A DNA stretch of 64,000 nt from Isoetes taiwanensis. Its lineage: Eukaryota > Streptophyta > Lycopodiopsida > Isoetales > Isoetaceae. Within the stretch, counting starts at the first letter, position 1; each line of letters opens with the position of its first letter. The stretch is taken from NCBI GenBank assembly GCA_021234155.1, contig JAJEKV010000001.1:23239189-23303188 (forward strand), read 5' to 3'. The notes below the pieces were generated by a model. The model was not told the origin of the DNA. It saw only the letters and a list, made by a program, of their open reading frames with translations, and did not search any database. Shown one piece after another: positions 28,177 through 40,400 of the stretch. Both the position numbers and the translations under genes were made by a program.

Positions 28177-28680
28177 GCAACCAGATTTGGCAGAGTTTTG
28201 CCTCCTTTGTTAGTTGCCCCCTTTTTTTGGCCTCTGCATAGTCTATTTTTTCTGTTCTGTTAGGTTTCTTCGAAAATTGTCTTTTCTTTTCTGTAACACT
28301 ATTAGTTTCTGCAAAAACTTTTCTTTTCTTTTCTGTTCTTATAATACTATTAGTATCTGGAAATTTTTTTTAATGTAAAACTACGTCTAGCATAACATTT
28401 TTCACTAGGTGGAAATAGTCCAAAGTTAAATGTTTTTTTTTTTACTTATGTAGGAAAAGTTCTTAATGCTTGATAACATATAAAAGTGCTATAGTTGGAT
28501 GAACACTCTAAATGGATGAATAACTTTTATCTTGCTTTCGAAAAATAATATGTTAACATGTGTTTGTAATGCATATCATGTAAGATTGTTATAGTATCAT
28601 ATCCTGATTGGATCTATTTGGGTTCGATTCCCAAAAGGCTATTTAAAACATAAGCAAAGCACAAGTAAATAAAAAGCATG

Positions 28681-29020
28681 GATTTAAATGAAGAATCGAC
28701 ATTTGAAAACAATTATTATTTTAAAAAATCACATGTGATTATTCTGTTAAATCACATATTATTATTTAATAAAAACAACACTTGAAAACAACTACTATCC
28801 ACGTGGATATTTTGTTAAATCACGTGTTGTTTTTTTAGAAAAATAACACTTAAAAACAACTACTAGTTTATTGATATTCTATTAAACCACATATTGCTTT
28901 AATAAAAACAACACTTAGAAACAACTACTATTTTAAAAACAACATGTGGATATTTTGTAAAACCACATGTTATTTTTTTTTCATTAAAAACAGAAAAACA
29001 ACGCCTAAAAACAACGCATT
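28681..29020. repeat. Degenerate ~75-bp AT-rich tandem array
   Basis: Units contain aacaacacttgaaaacaact, then ccacgtggatattttgtta, then aatcacatgttg, about four times with decay. They resemble in style the GTGGTTTT arrays inside the CACTA-like element, but homology is not shown. The preceding 28177-28680 is AT-rich and featureless. Confidence 0.65.
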
Positions 29021-29189
29021 GAATTATTTTTAAAAGGCTGTCAATTTTCTATGTATAGACTTTTTAGCCAAAAACTACACGTTGTTTCTAGCATTTTCGG
29101 AACAAAACTATGGGTGATTTTTAAGTGTTGTTTTTTTGCAAAAAAGATACCAAAAAACTACACGTTGAGCAAATTTTGGGGTTATAGTG

Positions 29190-30620
29190 GCTCCCCAATC
29201 CAATCTCAAATTCGGAGACGGTATGCACCTGTGCGAACCGAGGCAATGAGTCTGTGCCTTTTCATAGGCAGATGGGTACGCAGGTAGCATTCCGAGTCCC
29301 ATTTCAATCTGGGGTTTATGTGGTGCTGATAATATGATGTCTTGACATGTTCAAGAGCGGCGGTATTCCAGAGCTTGCTAGCCGTATCAAGGTATTGTCT
29401 CACTATATAGCGATTTGCCTCTGTTTGTACCTATATGCACCTGTGCTACTGCACATTCCATCTAGCAAGCCAGGCTAAGAAGACGAGTATCGTCCACATT
29501 GACCACAGTCTAAAAGTAGACGATGTGCCAAGCGAGGGCTGCCCTCTAAAGAGGCAAGAAACTTGTCTCCTGCAACATAATATGATATAGGACCGTGGAC
29601 TTCACCCCACTGTCCGAGCCAAGAAGGCTTTCTGCACCTGCTCTAAGTCATTTCAGGTAGCGAGAGAAGGACAGATTCTACCAAGGCCCTGAACAGATGC
29701 GATGGGCACTCTATGACTGTTGTTTTGCATTGCATATAACACCTTCCCACCCGCAGTTGCTCATAGACTGATGGAAGCATCCCATTGCATAGCAGAGTGG
29801 AACTCCACTTCTAAACATTTGTAGATGGGTGCCACCTCCATATTTTGCCCCCAGTAATTGAAGGAGGGAACCCTTGGCTGACATGAAGATGATATGAGGA
29901 CCATCTTAGTCTTGGCCAGGTTGATGCGTATGTCAGTCGCCTGACAGAATGTGTCTAGAGCATCAAGGGTGGTGTTGTATGTCTGCCAGAAGCTAGGAGG
30001 TTCACATCATCAACATATATTAGCTGCCTGGTGATTTGGTGTAGGATGAGCTCCATCGCTCCCATTTTCAGCAAGTCAGATCTCCAACTGGTCAATGTAC
30101 AAATCAAACAATGTAGGAAAGAGAGGGCATCCTTGGCGGACTTCGATATGGTAAAAGAAAGCTAGGGTGTTTAAAAAAAATGCCCTTACATTATGTATAA
30201 TGTAGGGCATGTAGGCACCCGTTTTTGTTTTTGTTGTTTTTTGAATTTTTTCGAATAGCTGGCTTGTCAACTGCAACTGGCCTGACCATGTCTCGATATA
30301 GTTTGTACACCGCATTCTGCAGATCTACAAGGACCCCCCAACTGTTGCAATCTTGCCTACAACTTTTCCCGAGGCACAGTGTCAAAAGCCTTGGCAAAGT
30401 CCACAAAGCAGCAATATAGGTCTCGCCGACAGTTCCTACTGTCTTCAGTAGGGTCCACAGTGTGAAAGAGTGATCAATGCTTGAGTGCCGCAGCCTAAAC
30501 CCCGCCTGTGTTAGGGTCCATCGTCTGCTGCCTCTGCCAAGGCCGTCAACTACTGATCTAGAATTTTGGCTAGAAGTTTTGCAAACACCAAACTGACCAT
30601 TATTGTTCGGTAATTAGAGA
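29190..30620 (-). mobile_element. LINE-E: heavily decayed copy of the LINE-B family
   Basis: Fragments on the minus strand match LINE-B in order: a QCVRSHLPM-like C-terminal piece (29206-29403, ending RLIASVRTGAYRLRI), the ALYAMQNNSH-like region (about 29730), the YADD-region equivalent (about 30015, decayed) and QGCPLFPTLFDLYIDQLE (30076-30145). It lacks both ends and has many frame breaks. It also carries a small insertion (30152-30258). Confidence 0.82.
30152..30258. mobile_element. ~105-bp hairpin insertion in LINE-E (MITE-like)
   Basis: Compared with LINE-B, about 105 extra bases separate the cctaccttg/QGCP region from the downstream RT. The insert is centred on GCCCTTACATTATGTATAAT and the following GTAGGGC (30182-30208), a 12-bp stem with one bulge, within wider GGGTG...CACCC arms. 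Confidence 0.5.
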
Positions 30621-31393
30621 GACTAGAGGGAGAAGAGGATAGATACCCATGAACAAATTGGAATTTCCATAAATTTTTGTGACCGTATCAAACCCTACAA
30701 TCGTATTGCTCTCTAGGTACACAGGAATCCCAACTGGCTACAATGTGGGTAGCCTCAAATTTTGGTGTTGCAAACATGTCGAAAAATTAAGAAATTAATA
30801 ATTAAAAAACTAAATCTCAGTAAGGAAAAGAAAGGTTGCAAGCAGCAACCATGGCTACATGGTTTCGTAGATTATATCAAGTCAATTTACACATACGTGA
30901 TAAACGGCAAATAAAATTTCCACATATATATTCTTACTACTATCTATCTACTATCTATCTACTATAAACAACGATTTGCCTTTAGACAAGCCCAAAAAAA
31001 AACCATTGATCCCATTTTAATAATTTACCCAACTGACCACAGATGTTATTATTTGCTAGTTTAATAAACTAGTACGTGCCTCCAAGTACTAAAAAACCTG
31101 TCTTTAACAAATGCACACTTTTCGTACCATGCATCAAGAAATATGCAGCGATCACACTGTCAAAATGTCTCTCTTTACTCAGCTCATGGACATTTGTAAA
31201 AGCGAACCCAATTCAATTGTACGAAAGAACATGTCTTTAACAAATGCATACCCTTTTTCATTTCCATATGAAAACGCCAACAGATTACATGTAACAGAAA
31301 AGCTATAAGATGTTTCTGAATCTATGTATAATATATTAAAATTCAGGTGATATCCTGCTGGAAAACATGTATAACAGAGAAGACATTGTTATA
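30621..31393. other. Intergenic region downstream of the receptor kinase
   Basis: AT-rich, with a short GA-rich stretch at 30615-30650. No coding signal. The part nearest 31393 is presumably the 3'-UTR and terminator of the kinase gene. Confidence 0.4.
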
Positions 31394-33824
31394 TTAACGT
31401 GGGAAGAGCACTGAAGTGGAGATGGATACAGCTTCAGCTTGAGAAGACGCGGAGATCTGCGATCGGGACTCTAACAATGTGGTAAACTTATCATTAACTG
31501 CAGCTTGAATATTGGGATAAAATTTCGGTGCAGTTACAAATTGCGGAATCTCGAGAGTGCCTTCCAACATTTGGACTACAGAAGACATTTGAGGCCGCAA
31601 AGAAGGCTCATGATTGATGCATAGAGCAGCGGTTCTGATCATTCTTCTGGCTTCTTCTAAATTGAACGTTTTTTCAAGCCTGCTATCAACAAGACTATTA
31701 ACAGCATGGTCATCCCCACTAAGGTTCCAAATCTCTTCCCCTTTTGGTTGAAAGGGTCTAACTCCAATAAGGATCTCTAGCAATACCACTCCATAGCTAT
31801 AAATATCACTTTCCACACCAATGGCTTCACCCATCATCAATTCAGGCGCAAGGTAACCAGGTGTGCCACATATTGTAGTCATAAAAAAGTGATCCTCTGC
31901 TCTATCTAGAAGTCTTGAAAGTCCAAAGTCTGAAACCTTTGGACAAAAATTGTCGTCCAGAAGAATGTTTTGGGGTTTCACATCCAGATGGAGAATCCTC
32001 TCCAGGCATTCTTCATGCAAGTATGCCATTCCTTTTGCTGACCCTATAGCTATATCCATTCTAGCCTTCCAGCTAAGTAAGGAGAAGCTTTTTCCAAGCA
32101 GCCAATGATCAAGAGATCCATTTTCCATATACTCATATACCAGAGCTCTAGCCTTCTGGTTACTACAGAATCCTAACAATTGCACCAAATTGAAGTGACG
32201 CACCCTGCTGAGTACTGATAACTCCGCATAAAAGTCCTTTGCTTCCTGCATTAATCCATTCAGGCTCTTCACTGCAACATAATTGCCATTTGGTAGTTGC
32301 CCCTTGTAAACTGTTCCAAATCCTCCACTCCCAAGCTTCTTACTAAAACCATCTGTAATCTGCTCTAATTCCTTCAACGAGAATCTTTTTAGAGTTGCTC
32401 CTGACAAATAGCTGCTTAAAATGCCATCATCTTCCTCCCCTTCTTTCCTGCCGCTCAACTTGAGATAGACAACAAAGCCAGCAACAGACGATACAAAACA
32501 AATTCCTGTAGTAACTAAAGCAATAATAAGGCCATTAGGTGGAGGCCGTGGGGCAATCTCCTTGCATAGCTTGAAAGAAGCTGAATAGTTTTTACTTTCA
32601 GCTTTAAGGCTATATATCTCATCTACTAAAAAGCAATCACTGGTATTCCGATTATAAAAAGCTGCGTTACAGGTAGGGTGATTGAGACAAGATTTGTAGC
32701 ATGAATCTTCTCCAATGCCAGTCTTGTTTGGGCTGGAAAATGCAGTCGCATAATAATCAATTCCAGTTTGATTAACCATCTTGCAGCCGATCTTAGACTT
32801 GTTGTATCCTGATGCAAATTGGCAACCTGCAGCTTGATTTGACTCATCAATGGGCTTGAAGTAGGTCACACTCAGAGGGCAACTACAGGTACCATTAATA
32901 AAACACACACCATATTGGCCACAATAATTAGGCAAGTTACAGGAGCTAGTACCTTGGGAACTTGATGGCTGCAGTGATAATTTGGCAACTGTAAGAACCC
33001 CATCTCCTCCTAGAGTGACTGCAGCCTGGTATGTTGCATTCTTATTGTCTGGCCGGAATCCCCCCCACCCTGTGTAGATCATATATTTCTTATAATTCTT
33101 GCAAGATTTATAATTTTGACGATAATATCCCGCATCAGAGATGTTTCCTTTATATCCCAGCTGAAGCATTGCATAAGACGCATCACAACATAAAACAACA
33201 AAACTAGTGATGTTCAAATCTGTCAAAATCCATTCTTGATAGATATTCTGATGGAAGTAGAGGGCAGCTCCATTTTTCTCTGCTCTGAGATGGTAATCTC
33301 CATTTGCAATCTCCATGCCATGTTGTAAAACTTGGCCGCATACAAGCTTGTTTGTTGGGTTGTTGAAACTGCTCCATACTGCGTGATTGGTAACTGTTGA
33401 GAAGAAGCAGGGCTCCAAATTCAGTAAGCCGCATTCGCTTTACTCCTTGATGAGATGTGTTAGTAGACCACACAATCCCATGTGCCTCATTTTTAAGTGC
33501 CAAATTCCCATCAGCTTGAAGTTGCAACGTGGCATTGTAGTTTACTACTGGGCCTGCTGCCCATATAACATCTGCTACGTCCTGTGCCTCTGTATCCCAG
33601 GCCACTATGGACAGATTAAATTTATGGCTTCTTTTATCTTTCAGGAAACACAATTGGAAAGCGATTGTTGAGTCGTCTCTGCGTGCATACAATATGGCGT
33701 AAGATTGCGATTGGTAATCGTTGGTTGCATTCCATCCCAGTAACACATCACCAGTGTTATAGCTATAGGCAGCGGAGAAGAATATGAAAAGGAAGAAGCA
33801 GAAAGGAAAGAAAAAGATGCCCAT
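31394..33824 (-). CDS. G-type lectin S-receptor-like serine/threonine kinase, one frameshift
   Basis: Intronless gene. The first ATG at 33824 gives a signal peptide (MGIFFFPFCFFLFIFF). A B-lectin domain follows (to about 33420, e.g. LQADGNLALKNEAHGIVWS), then an EGF-like Cys region (CNLPNYCGQYGVC, about 32900), a PAN domain (about 32590-32800), a transmembrane helix (about 32460-32520) and the kinase (31500-32400). Kinase motifs: GSGGFGTVYKG, VAVKSL, HLDVKPQNILLD, DFGLSRLL and GTPGYLAPE. The HRD arginine is leucine, so it is a non-RD kinase, as in many immune-type receptors. The frame changes once near 33395-33410 (after TEFGALLLLN, before TNHAVWSSF): a one-base indel that truncates the protein in the lectin domain unless it is a sequencing error. 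Predicted plasma-membrane receptor for an extracellular, possibly glycan, ligand. Confidence 0.88.
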
Positions 33825-34641
33825 ACTGAGAATGAGCAGCCAACGCAGAGGAGGATATGAAGATGACAAGTTCAGCCTTGTTGCAAATGCCTGATTCACT
33901 TCAGGTAACAAAGACCCCAGATTCACTTCAGGATTAAGAAAGCAGTTCTACTTTTTTCGCCACTCGATTCTTTCATTTTTTAAGGACCCGCAGGAAACTG
34001 GAAAGAAAGAGTGCAAGGGAACTTGTGATCCACTCAAATAAACGACGCGTCTACTTAGCTTGCGATCTGTACCTAGCTTGGAAATCCTTATCATAAAGAA
34101 AAACTCTTCTGCCAGGAAATGGGATAGTAACCCCAGCAAGCATCACTGATTGGGCATTTCCTGCCAAAATTCAGGACGATAGGTAAACAGTTCAAAAGCT
34201 CAAGCTCACAACAGTGCTAGAAAAATGACAGCCTGTAGACGTGGAGCCATCTTGTCAATTTAATTAGACAATGGACGGGTTGAGATGCTGAACATCTACC
34301 CTGAACGGACATTGCTTTTTAGGCTAAAGGCAATGGTCTGGAAAGTGTTGGATTGAGGGCAGTACCAGCTCTTCAAACAGCTCATACCTCCTGGAATGCA
34401 CCAGCTCCTTAACCATTTGTCCTTGCAGGTTATTTGAATCCAACCATTGTCCACCGTCGGATCGGGGAGTGGTTATTTTGCATAACTTCCGGAATATTCT
34501 ATTTTGCATAACCTCTGCTTGGGCTTCATATGTAGTACCTCTGATTCTGAGCTTCAACTCAGGTTTGTTGCCCATATGCTTTTACTGTTTCTTCCTAAGA
34601 AGCCCTCTTTCAATCAATAGCTAGGAAGTCATTTCATGCAA
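33825..34641. other. Upstream region of the receptor kinase gene
   Basis: Probably holds the promoter and 5'-UTR of the kinase. The 83-codon minus frame at 34324-34575 has no recognisable domain. No clear TATA box was chosen. Confidence 0.35.
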
Positions 34642-34775
34642 GCCGAAACAGAGGTCTTTTATTACAGTTCAAACGGAAACAGAGGCCTTTGTTGGGTCAG
34701 ATAAAAACAAATAGAGGTCTTTGTTGTGGGACAAATGAAGCCGAAACAGAGGTTTTGTTGGTACAGATGAAGCAG
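34642..34775 (+). repeat. ~32-bp tandem repeat, 4 decayed copies
   Basis: The core ccgaaacagaggtctttgtt recurs four times with varied spacers. Confidence 0.8.
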
Positions 34776-34850
34776 AAATGGATCAATTCCTTACCTGTAA
34801 CTCGAAACGATTCTAAACAAAGCTGGAACCTCCTCGGACAAGTGGTTAAG

Positions 34851-34930
34851 GGAGGTCAACCTCCTCCTCTTGGGAATCATGCAAAATAACCCTCTCGGCC
34901 ATAATCCCCTCGAGGAGGAGGTTAACCTCC
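34851..34930. repeat. Inverted repeat with 19-bp arms
   Basis: GGAGGTCAACCTCCTCCTC (34851-34869) and GAGGAGGAGGTTAACCTCC (34912-34930) are reverse complements with one mismatch, around a 42-base loop. Each arm contains a smaller palindrome. A foldback or MITE remnant is possible. Confidence 0.7.
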
Positions 34931-35670
34931 TCTTAAACAGCTCCCGCTTCTTTAACCCGCCGGTCCTCCACAACTTGAATCTCAACCGTTGGATCTAGAT
35001 GACTTATCAGCGTAATGTTCTGCTCACGATTTGATAAACACATAGCACAATAGCCTGTTTATCATGACAAACTGACTGTAGGCAGATGCTAGCCCGCTTC
35101 ATCACTTCAAACTGGCTCCATCACTTCAATACAAACTCCCCCTCAGCTTGTATAACTAAAAATGCCTACTTGTTCCTTTGCTAGCATAAGTTTAAACATC
35201 TAGCATCTAGCATTCATCTAAGGTAAGAGTTCAAATTATATGGTGTATGATATAATGGCGTGGCAGTATAATGGGGGCAAAAGAATCGGAAAGCATTGAG
35301 TCTACAAGAAGATCCAGTGCAAAGGTTTTTGGAGCAAACAATTCTAGTAATAGCTCAATTGTACATCAACTCGTGCAACTATTTCTAGTAATAGCTCAAT
35401 TTTAGATCTATCGGTAGAAGTAGGAACGTACAGGGTATTTTTTAACCTCCTTACATATTTGACGGGGCGTAAAATATTGGCCACTACTTACCTTAGATAA
35501 TTTGCTAAGCGTAGTTTGGCCTGGCCCTTTTCCAAATCGTTACAGCAAGAGGTTGTAACTTAAATGGCAAAATCATGAAACTAATTTTTTTTTCCAAGAA
35601 TTTGAATTGGCCATATCCATACATCTAAAATGTAAATATGATAGCCACGTCACTAAGATAATATATAGTT

Positions 35671-35739
<69 letters not shown>
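35671..35739. repeat. (TATC)n microsatellite
   Basis: About 17 perfect tetranucleotide units. Surrounding 34940-36590 is AT-rich without a recognisable gene. Confidence 0.97.
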
Positions 35740-35970
35740 GCAGTTGTCACAAACAGATACATAACTAAGATTACTATAAGATCATTTGAATGTTTTAAAC
35801 ATGTTCAATTTAGGCAAAAGCGCAAATGGAGTTGGTAGGATTGATCTCACCCAAAGACATATTGCAAGTACTTGGTAAATGGAAACTAACCTTGATTTGA
35901 GTTGGGGCAATGAAGTGCATATTCGAGCTGGATGATGAAGAACAAATTTAGGATGTAAATTGCAAATCGG

Positions 35971-36014
<44 letters not shown>
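35971..36014 (+). repeat. A44 homopolymer
   Basis: 44 consecutive A. This could be the tail of a plus-strand retroposed sequence ending at 35970, but nothing upstream is recognisable as a SINE or retrogene. Confidence 0.85.
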
Positions 36015-36016
<2 letters not shown>

Positions 36017-36592
36017 ATATTATTAGAAATGCTTTTAGAATTTTAGGGCTAAACTAAAAAAGACTTCAGCCCCCTACAAGTGGCAAAATTATGTCCCTAC
36101 ACTTTGCCAATATAGAGCTTGGCCATAGCCCTTGAATTATAAAATTATTTCATGGTTTAAATGGCCACGACAACAAGTTGCTAGTGCACATAACATTTTG
36201 GAATGGCCACGCCATAGGAGTTCGAAGATTTGGCAAATATCAAATTGGCTACTTATGAGGTGAATTTAATGAAATGGTGCTTTGAACTGGCCACCACCCT
36301 TTGGTCATGGTGAGAATGCATCCTACTCTGGCGTGGCCGACTATTTTATGAAATATGTGAATGTGTGGCCAACTGGCCCGCCGGGGCCAATACCATGGGA
36401 ACGTAATGAGCACATGTGTTTTTGTGGTTTAAGTTTTTGTAGTTTTGCATGTACTTGGAACATGATGGTAAATCATGTGAAAAAGAATTGACATGTGTGT
36501 AGGATGAATGCCTGTTCTTTATGAATGTTAATGTAATTTACATTCGCAAATCTTGCCCACTAATATTTACACAATTTATTAATGCGCACAAT

Positions 36593-36910
36593 TCACATTT
36601 TCAAAACATGTCGTTTGTTTTCTAGGACCAAGCTCCTATAGTAGTTGACGACATAATCTAGAACATTATTTCTGCATTGGTGACCAAAAGCACCTGGCTT
36701 TTCATACACTAGCAAATGAGCATCGGCTACAATCCTACACATGCACCAATACTCGGTACATATATTCACCAAAATTGTCCAAGCTATACTTTCTTGTGCA
36801 AATGGCATTTCATGGATAATATCCTCTGTTTCATCCAATTGCCCTACTTGTTTAAGAAGGTCTATGATGCAATGGTACTGCTATATTGATGGTGTTATAC
36901 CATGGTCTTT
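36593..36910 (-). pseudogene. PPR pseudogene, 3' part (downstream of the CACTA-like insertion)
   Basis: Read leftwards from 36910, the frame gives DHGITPSI, a stop codon (TAG), QYHCIIDLLKQVGQLDETE and DIIHEMPFAQESIAWTILVN. This is the standard end of a PLS-type PPR protein, where the post-E-motif repeats carry HGITPxxxHYxCxxDLLGRAG and EMP. It continues the frame that is cut off at 42724 on the far side of the insertion. Frame breaks after about 36760 and the internal TAG show that the gene was already, or has since become, inactive. PPR proteins bind organellar RNA; an editing factor is the likely ancestor. Confidence 0.85.
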
Positions 36911-36928
36911 CACAAGACACCCAAAAAT
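36911..36928 (+). repeat. Left TIR of the CACTA-like element
   Basis: CACAAGACACCCAAAAAT, preceded by the TTT target duplication (36908-36910). Confidence 0.88.
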
Positions 36929-37456
36929 TTAACCACTATAATAAATCACTAGGAAACCACTATAGATGTGGTTTTTTATGTCAAATTTTTTATTCCTAAT
37001 AAAAACCACATAACATAGTGGTTTTCATAACTAGTGCGTGGTTATTCATGTTGCTTTTTTATTATAGCATGGTTTATTAAAACCGATATTGTTTTATTAT
37101 ATAGTTTCTAGCACCAACTGTGGTCATTCATGTTGGTTTTCTAATGTCACATGGTTTATTAAATCGACAGAGTTGTGTAGCATGGTTTTTCAACACAACT
37201 TTAATGTGGCAATGGTTCTTTATGTTGATTTTCTACTGCCACAAAGTTGAAGTACTTTATGGCGTGCTTTTTCTATTCTATTCTATTCTATTCTATTCTT
37301 AAATGCCATGGTGGTTATTTTTGCTCGTTTTTTATATCACGGTGTGTGTTATAAAATGGTCGTGGTTTATTTTATAATTTCAATACCAAGTTAATTGTCA
37401 TGGTAATTACTCATAGATATTCGCCTAAGAGGACTTGGCTATCTATAGTGATTACT

Positions 37457-37474
37457 CATAAGGCACCCAAAAAC
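37457..37474 (+). repeat. Internal copy of the CACTA-like terminus
   Basis: CATAAGGCACCCAAAAACAA followed by AACCACCAAACCACTATAG closely copies the left end of the element, 546 bases inside it and in the same orientation. It may mark an internal duplication or a nested relative. Confidence 0.7.
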
Positions 37475-37499
37475 AATTATCATAATTAACCACCAAACC

Positions 37500-40400
37500 A
37501 CTATAGATATGGTCTTTTGTATTTTTTGTTTTTTTTTTGAAATACTTTGACCTTATTCAAATATCATGAAAAAAGCACAAAACATATCTTTTGTAATTTA
37601 TTATTTTTTGGTCTCTTGTAAATTGTTTTGCATCTTTAGAAAAGCAATATAATAGTGGTCTTCTAGAACTATATGTGGTTTTACATTCACGCTTCTTACA
37701 TTAACTAGCTGAGGTCTATATCATGATCTTCTATCAGTGTTCTAAAACTATAGTCGCTACTTACTAATATAAGATCATTTATTGCTTAGACATTAGAATC
37801 AACTACTTTTTCAATGTAATTATGTGTAACCTAATGCATATACTTGATGCATTATAAAATGTCAAATATAATATCCGAGTACATTTTCATTTGATGCATA
37901 TGTTCCCTAGCTCAGATTCCTTCCTTGTTGACCCATTTACACCTGCAGATAATAAGTTGAATGTTAGTGCATTCATACACTTTAGCAAGTTTGGTTCCAA
38001 GATACAATCCATCCAATTTCATATTTAGAATTATCTATAGATGCTTTCTAATGTTGATATCAATATAGGAGCATGCCAAACATAGATACTTCACTTGGAT
38101 TCTTGTTGGAGACACGATCGTCACCTGGGTAACGCCAGGATGGATATGTATTGGGTAATCTTTGCCTTGAACGAATACGGTTTAGTAAAATGTTTTTACT
38201 ATAATATGTTAGTAGTCTTGGTGAAGATGTGTAGAAGTAGAAGAAGAAGAAGAAGGAGGGAGGAGGAGGAGATCTTTTTCTAAGAACTTAACTTATATGG
38301 ATTGCTTGCTCCTATTTGAGCTCTTTATGGTGTCTCACACCTAAGTGGAGACGTTATTTTATGTTGGCTTATGATGTAAGACCTTAGATGGTGACCGAGG
38401 TGGCAAGATAGTTGATAAAAATTATTTTAGGTGAAATGTTGGGGCATTGTTTAATATATGGATATGAAAGAATAAGAAACTTTAAGGTCTATGGTGTGAT
38501 TTTTGCCATGATGGAATTATGGTGCTTCAATACAAGGAAAATGCACCCTTTACCGATCCATATTACGTCAAGGTAAGTGGATCACTGTTCTTGCATTTTC
38601 TTGAACCATTCTTGTCAAGAATGGCAAATCGCCCCTCCAAAACCTGTAGAATCCGGTCTGCCTTACCTTGACGTAGTAGAAATGGCATGGGGTCAGCCAT
38701 TCTTGCTGCCCCCATGCCATTCTACATAACATTATGTTTTTTCCATAAAGGAATGTTTTAGGGCATGCATGTTTGCCACATGTAACTTTTAAGACAAATA
38801 GGTTGCATGTAATTGTTGAGTGCTATTTTGTCCTAGGATAAGCTTTTCTATCGTGACTTTGATGCTTATGGATTGATGAGATAACCGTCTACATTGAAGG
38901 AGGCACAAAAGTTCAAAGGATATTTTTACTAAGGAAGATACAAAGTCTAAAGGACTAAAGGTGAGGTTTTATTTTCTATCCATGTTTGGCCGATGGGCTT
39001 TGGTGCCATTTGTAAAGCCGAATGTAGATGCATAGTTTCCTTTAACTTTCAAAGATTTGCATAGTTTTGTTATTCTGCTGGATATATACTCAAAAGGCAT
39101 CTTATGAAAATTAAGTTTTGTGGCTTGAGTCTAGGTCGAAATTATGCTCTCCATTGTAGGGTTTGGAAACCTACATTAAATTGTTTTATCTCTTTACCTT
39201 GAGAAGCATAAGTGGCTTGCCCTAAAAATAGCCGGATGCTCTCTTAGAAAAATGCACAGCCATAGACGTTAACCGGGTGCTTCTTGTAAAACCAATTGGA
39301 TGATGCTTATGTACTCCTGATGGATTGCCTGAGAGCCATTGTTAGTTAAGAACAGAGGATGGTGTGACGGTGCAAAGATATTTCCGTCTCTGTAGCAAAA
39401 AATGGAAACAGAGGATTTGGTGTGAGCAAAGGGCTCTTACTGTGTTCCAGATGCCATTAATGTGCTCCAGATGAATGCCCAAAGGGCTCTTGGCCGTTGA
39501 GAACAAGGGATGCTGTAACCAGACCTGATATTATTGTGGTAAAAGCTGAGAAATGCAAGTATAGCAGAGTATAGGATGCAACGAACTTGTTTGCTGCCAA
39601 AACTACTGGCATGAGCATTTCGTTTTTTCTGTGACATACATGCCATAACATGCTTGAGGATCAGATACATGAGATCCGATATTGGATTTTGCAACTCTAT
39701 GCAGATGCTCAAAAGGTGTTGTGATCTATTTCTTTTGCACAAAACCGTTTTATACAGAATGATGCAGATCTGAAGCTGCTAATGTGCTCTTGATAAATAA
39801 ATTTATGTTGTTCCAGATCTATTTCGGGACAACAAAAGGTTCTAAGATATGGAAGGAGCGGCAAATATCAGGTTTTTATGTTGATCATGGTTTTTTATGC
39901 TGATCATGTGGTCTGAATTATGATTAGCTTGTTTGCATTATGTGGAAGCTATATAGTGCTGCCTAGTTTTTGTGCCATGCTTTAGACAGTTTAGACTTCA
40001 TGTCTATGTTGTGCTGCATAGGTCTCTTTGGTAGTGCTCTTGCTAAATCTAGGCTCTAGATGCATAGATGTTGCATAGTGCTGTAGGAGTTTGGTGCTAT
40101 TGCTTTGCATAGTTGCTTGTGGTATTGGTGTTCTTTTTGCTAGATGCTATAGGTAGGTTTGTAAGTGTCCTTCATAGCTCTACTTAAAGGCACAGTTTAA
40201 TTGTTTGATTGCCTCTGATATGCTCATGGGATTCAAATTATATTAAAAACTGGCCCTCTGCTCCCACACTCAAATGCGAGCTTCTAGAGAAATTGTATTA
40301 GTTGGTTCCTTTGGGAACAATTAAATCCCTTCAACTATTGGTTTCTTTAGCATTAAATTAACATTTCTCGTGGGAATGAGATCTATGTTCTGCAGGGCTG

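Noticed and set aside
34324-34575. 83-codon minus-strand frame upstream of the receptor kinase
   Set aside because: No domain, no start context and no neighbouring exon signals.
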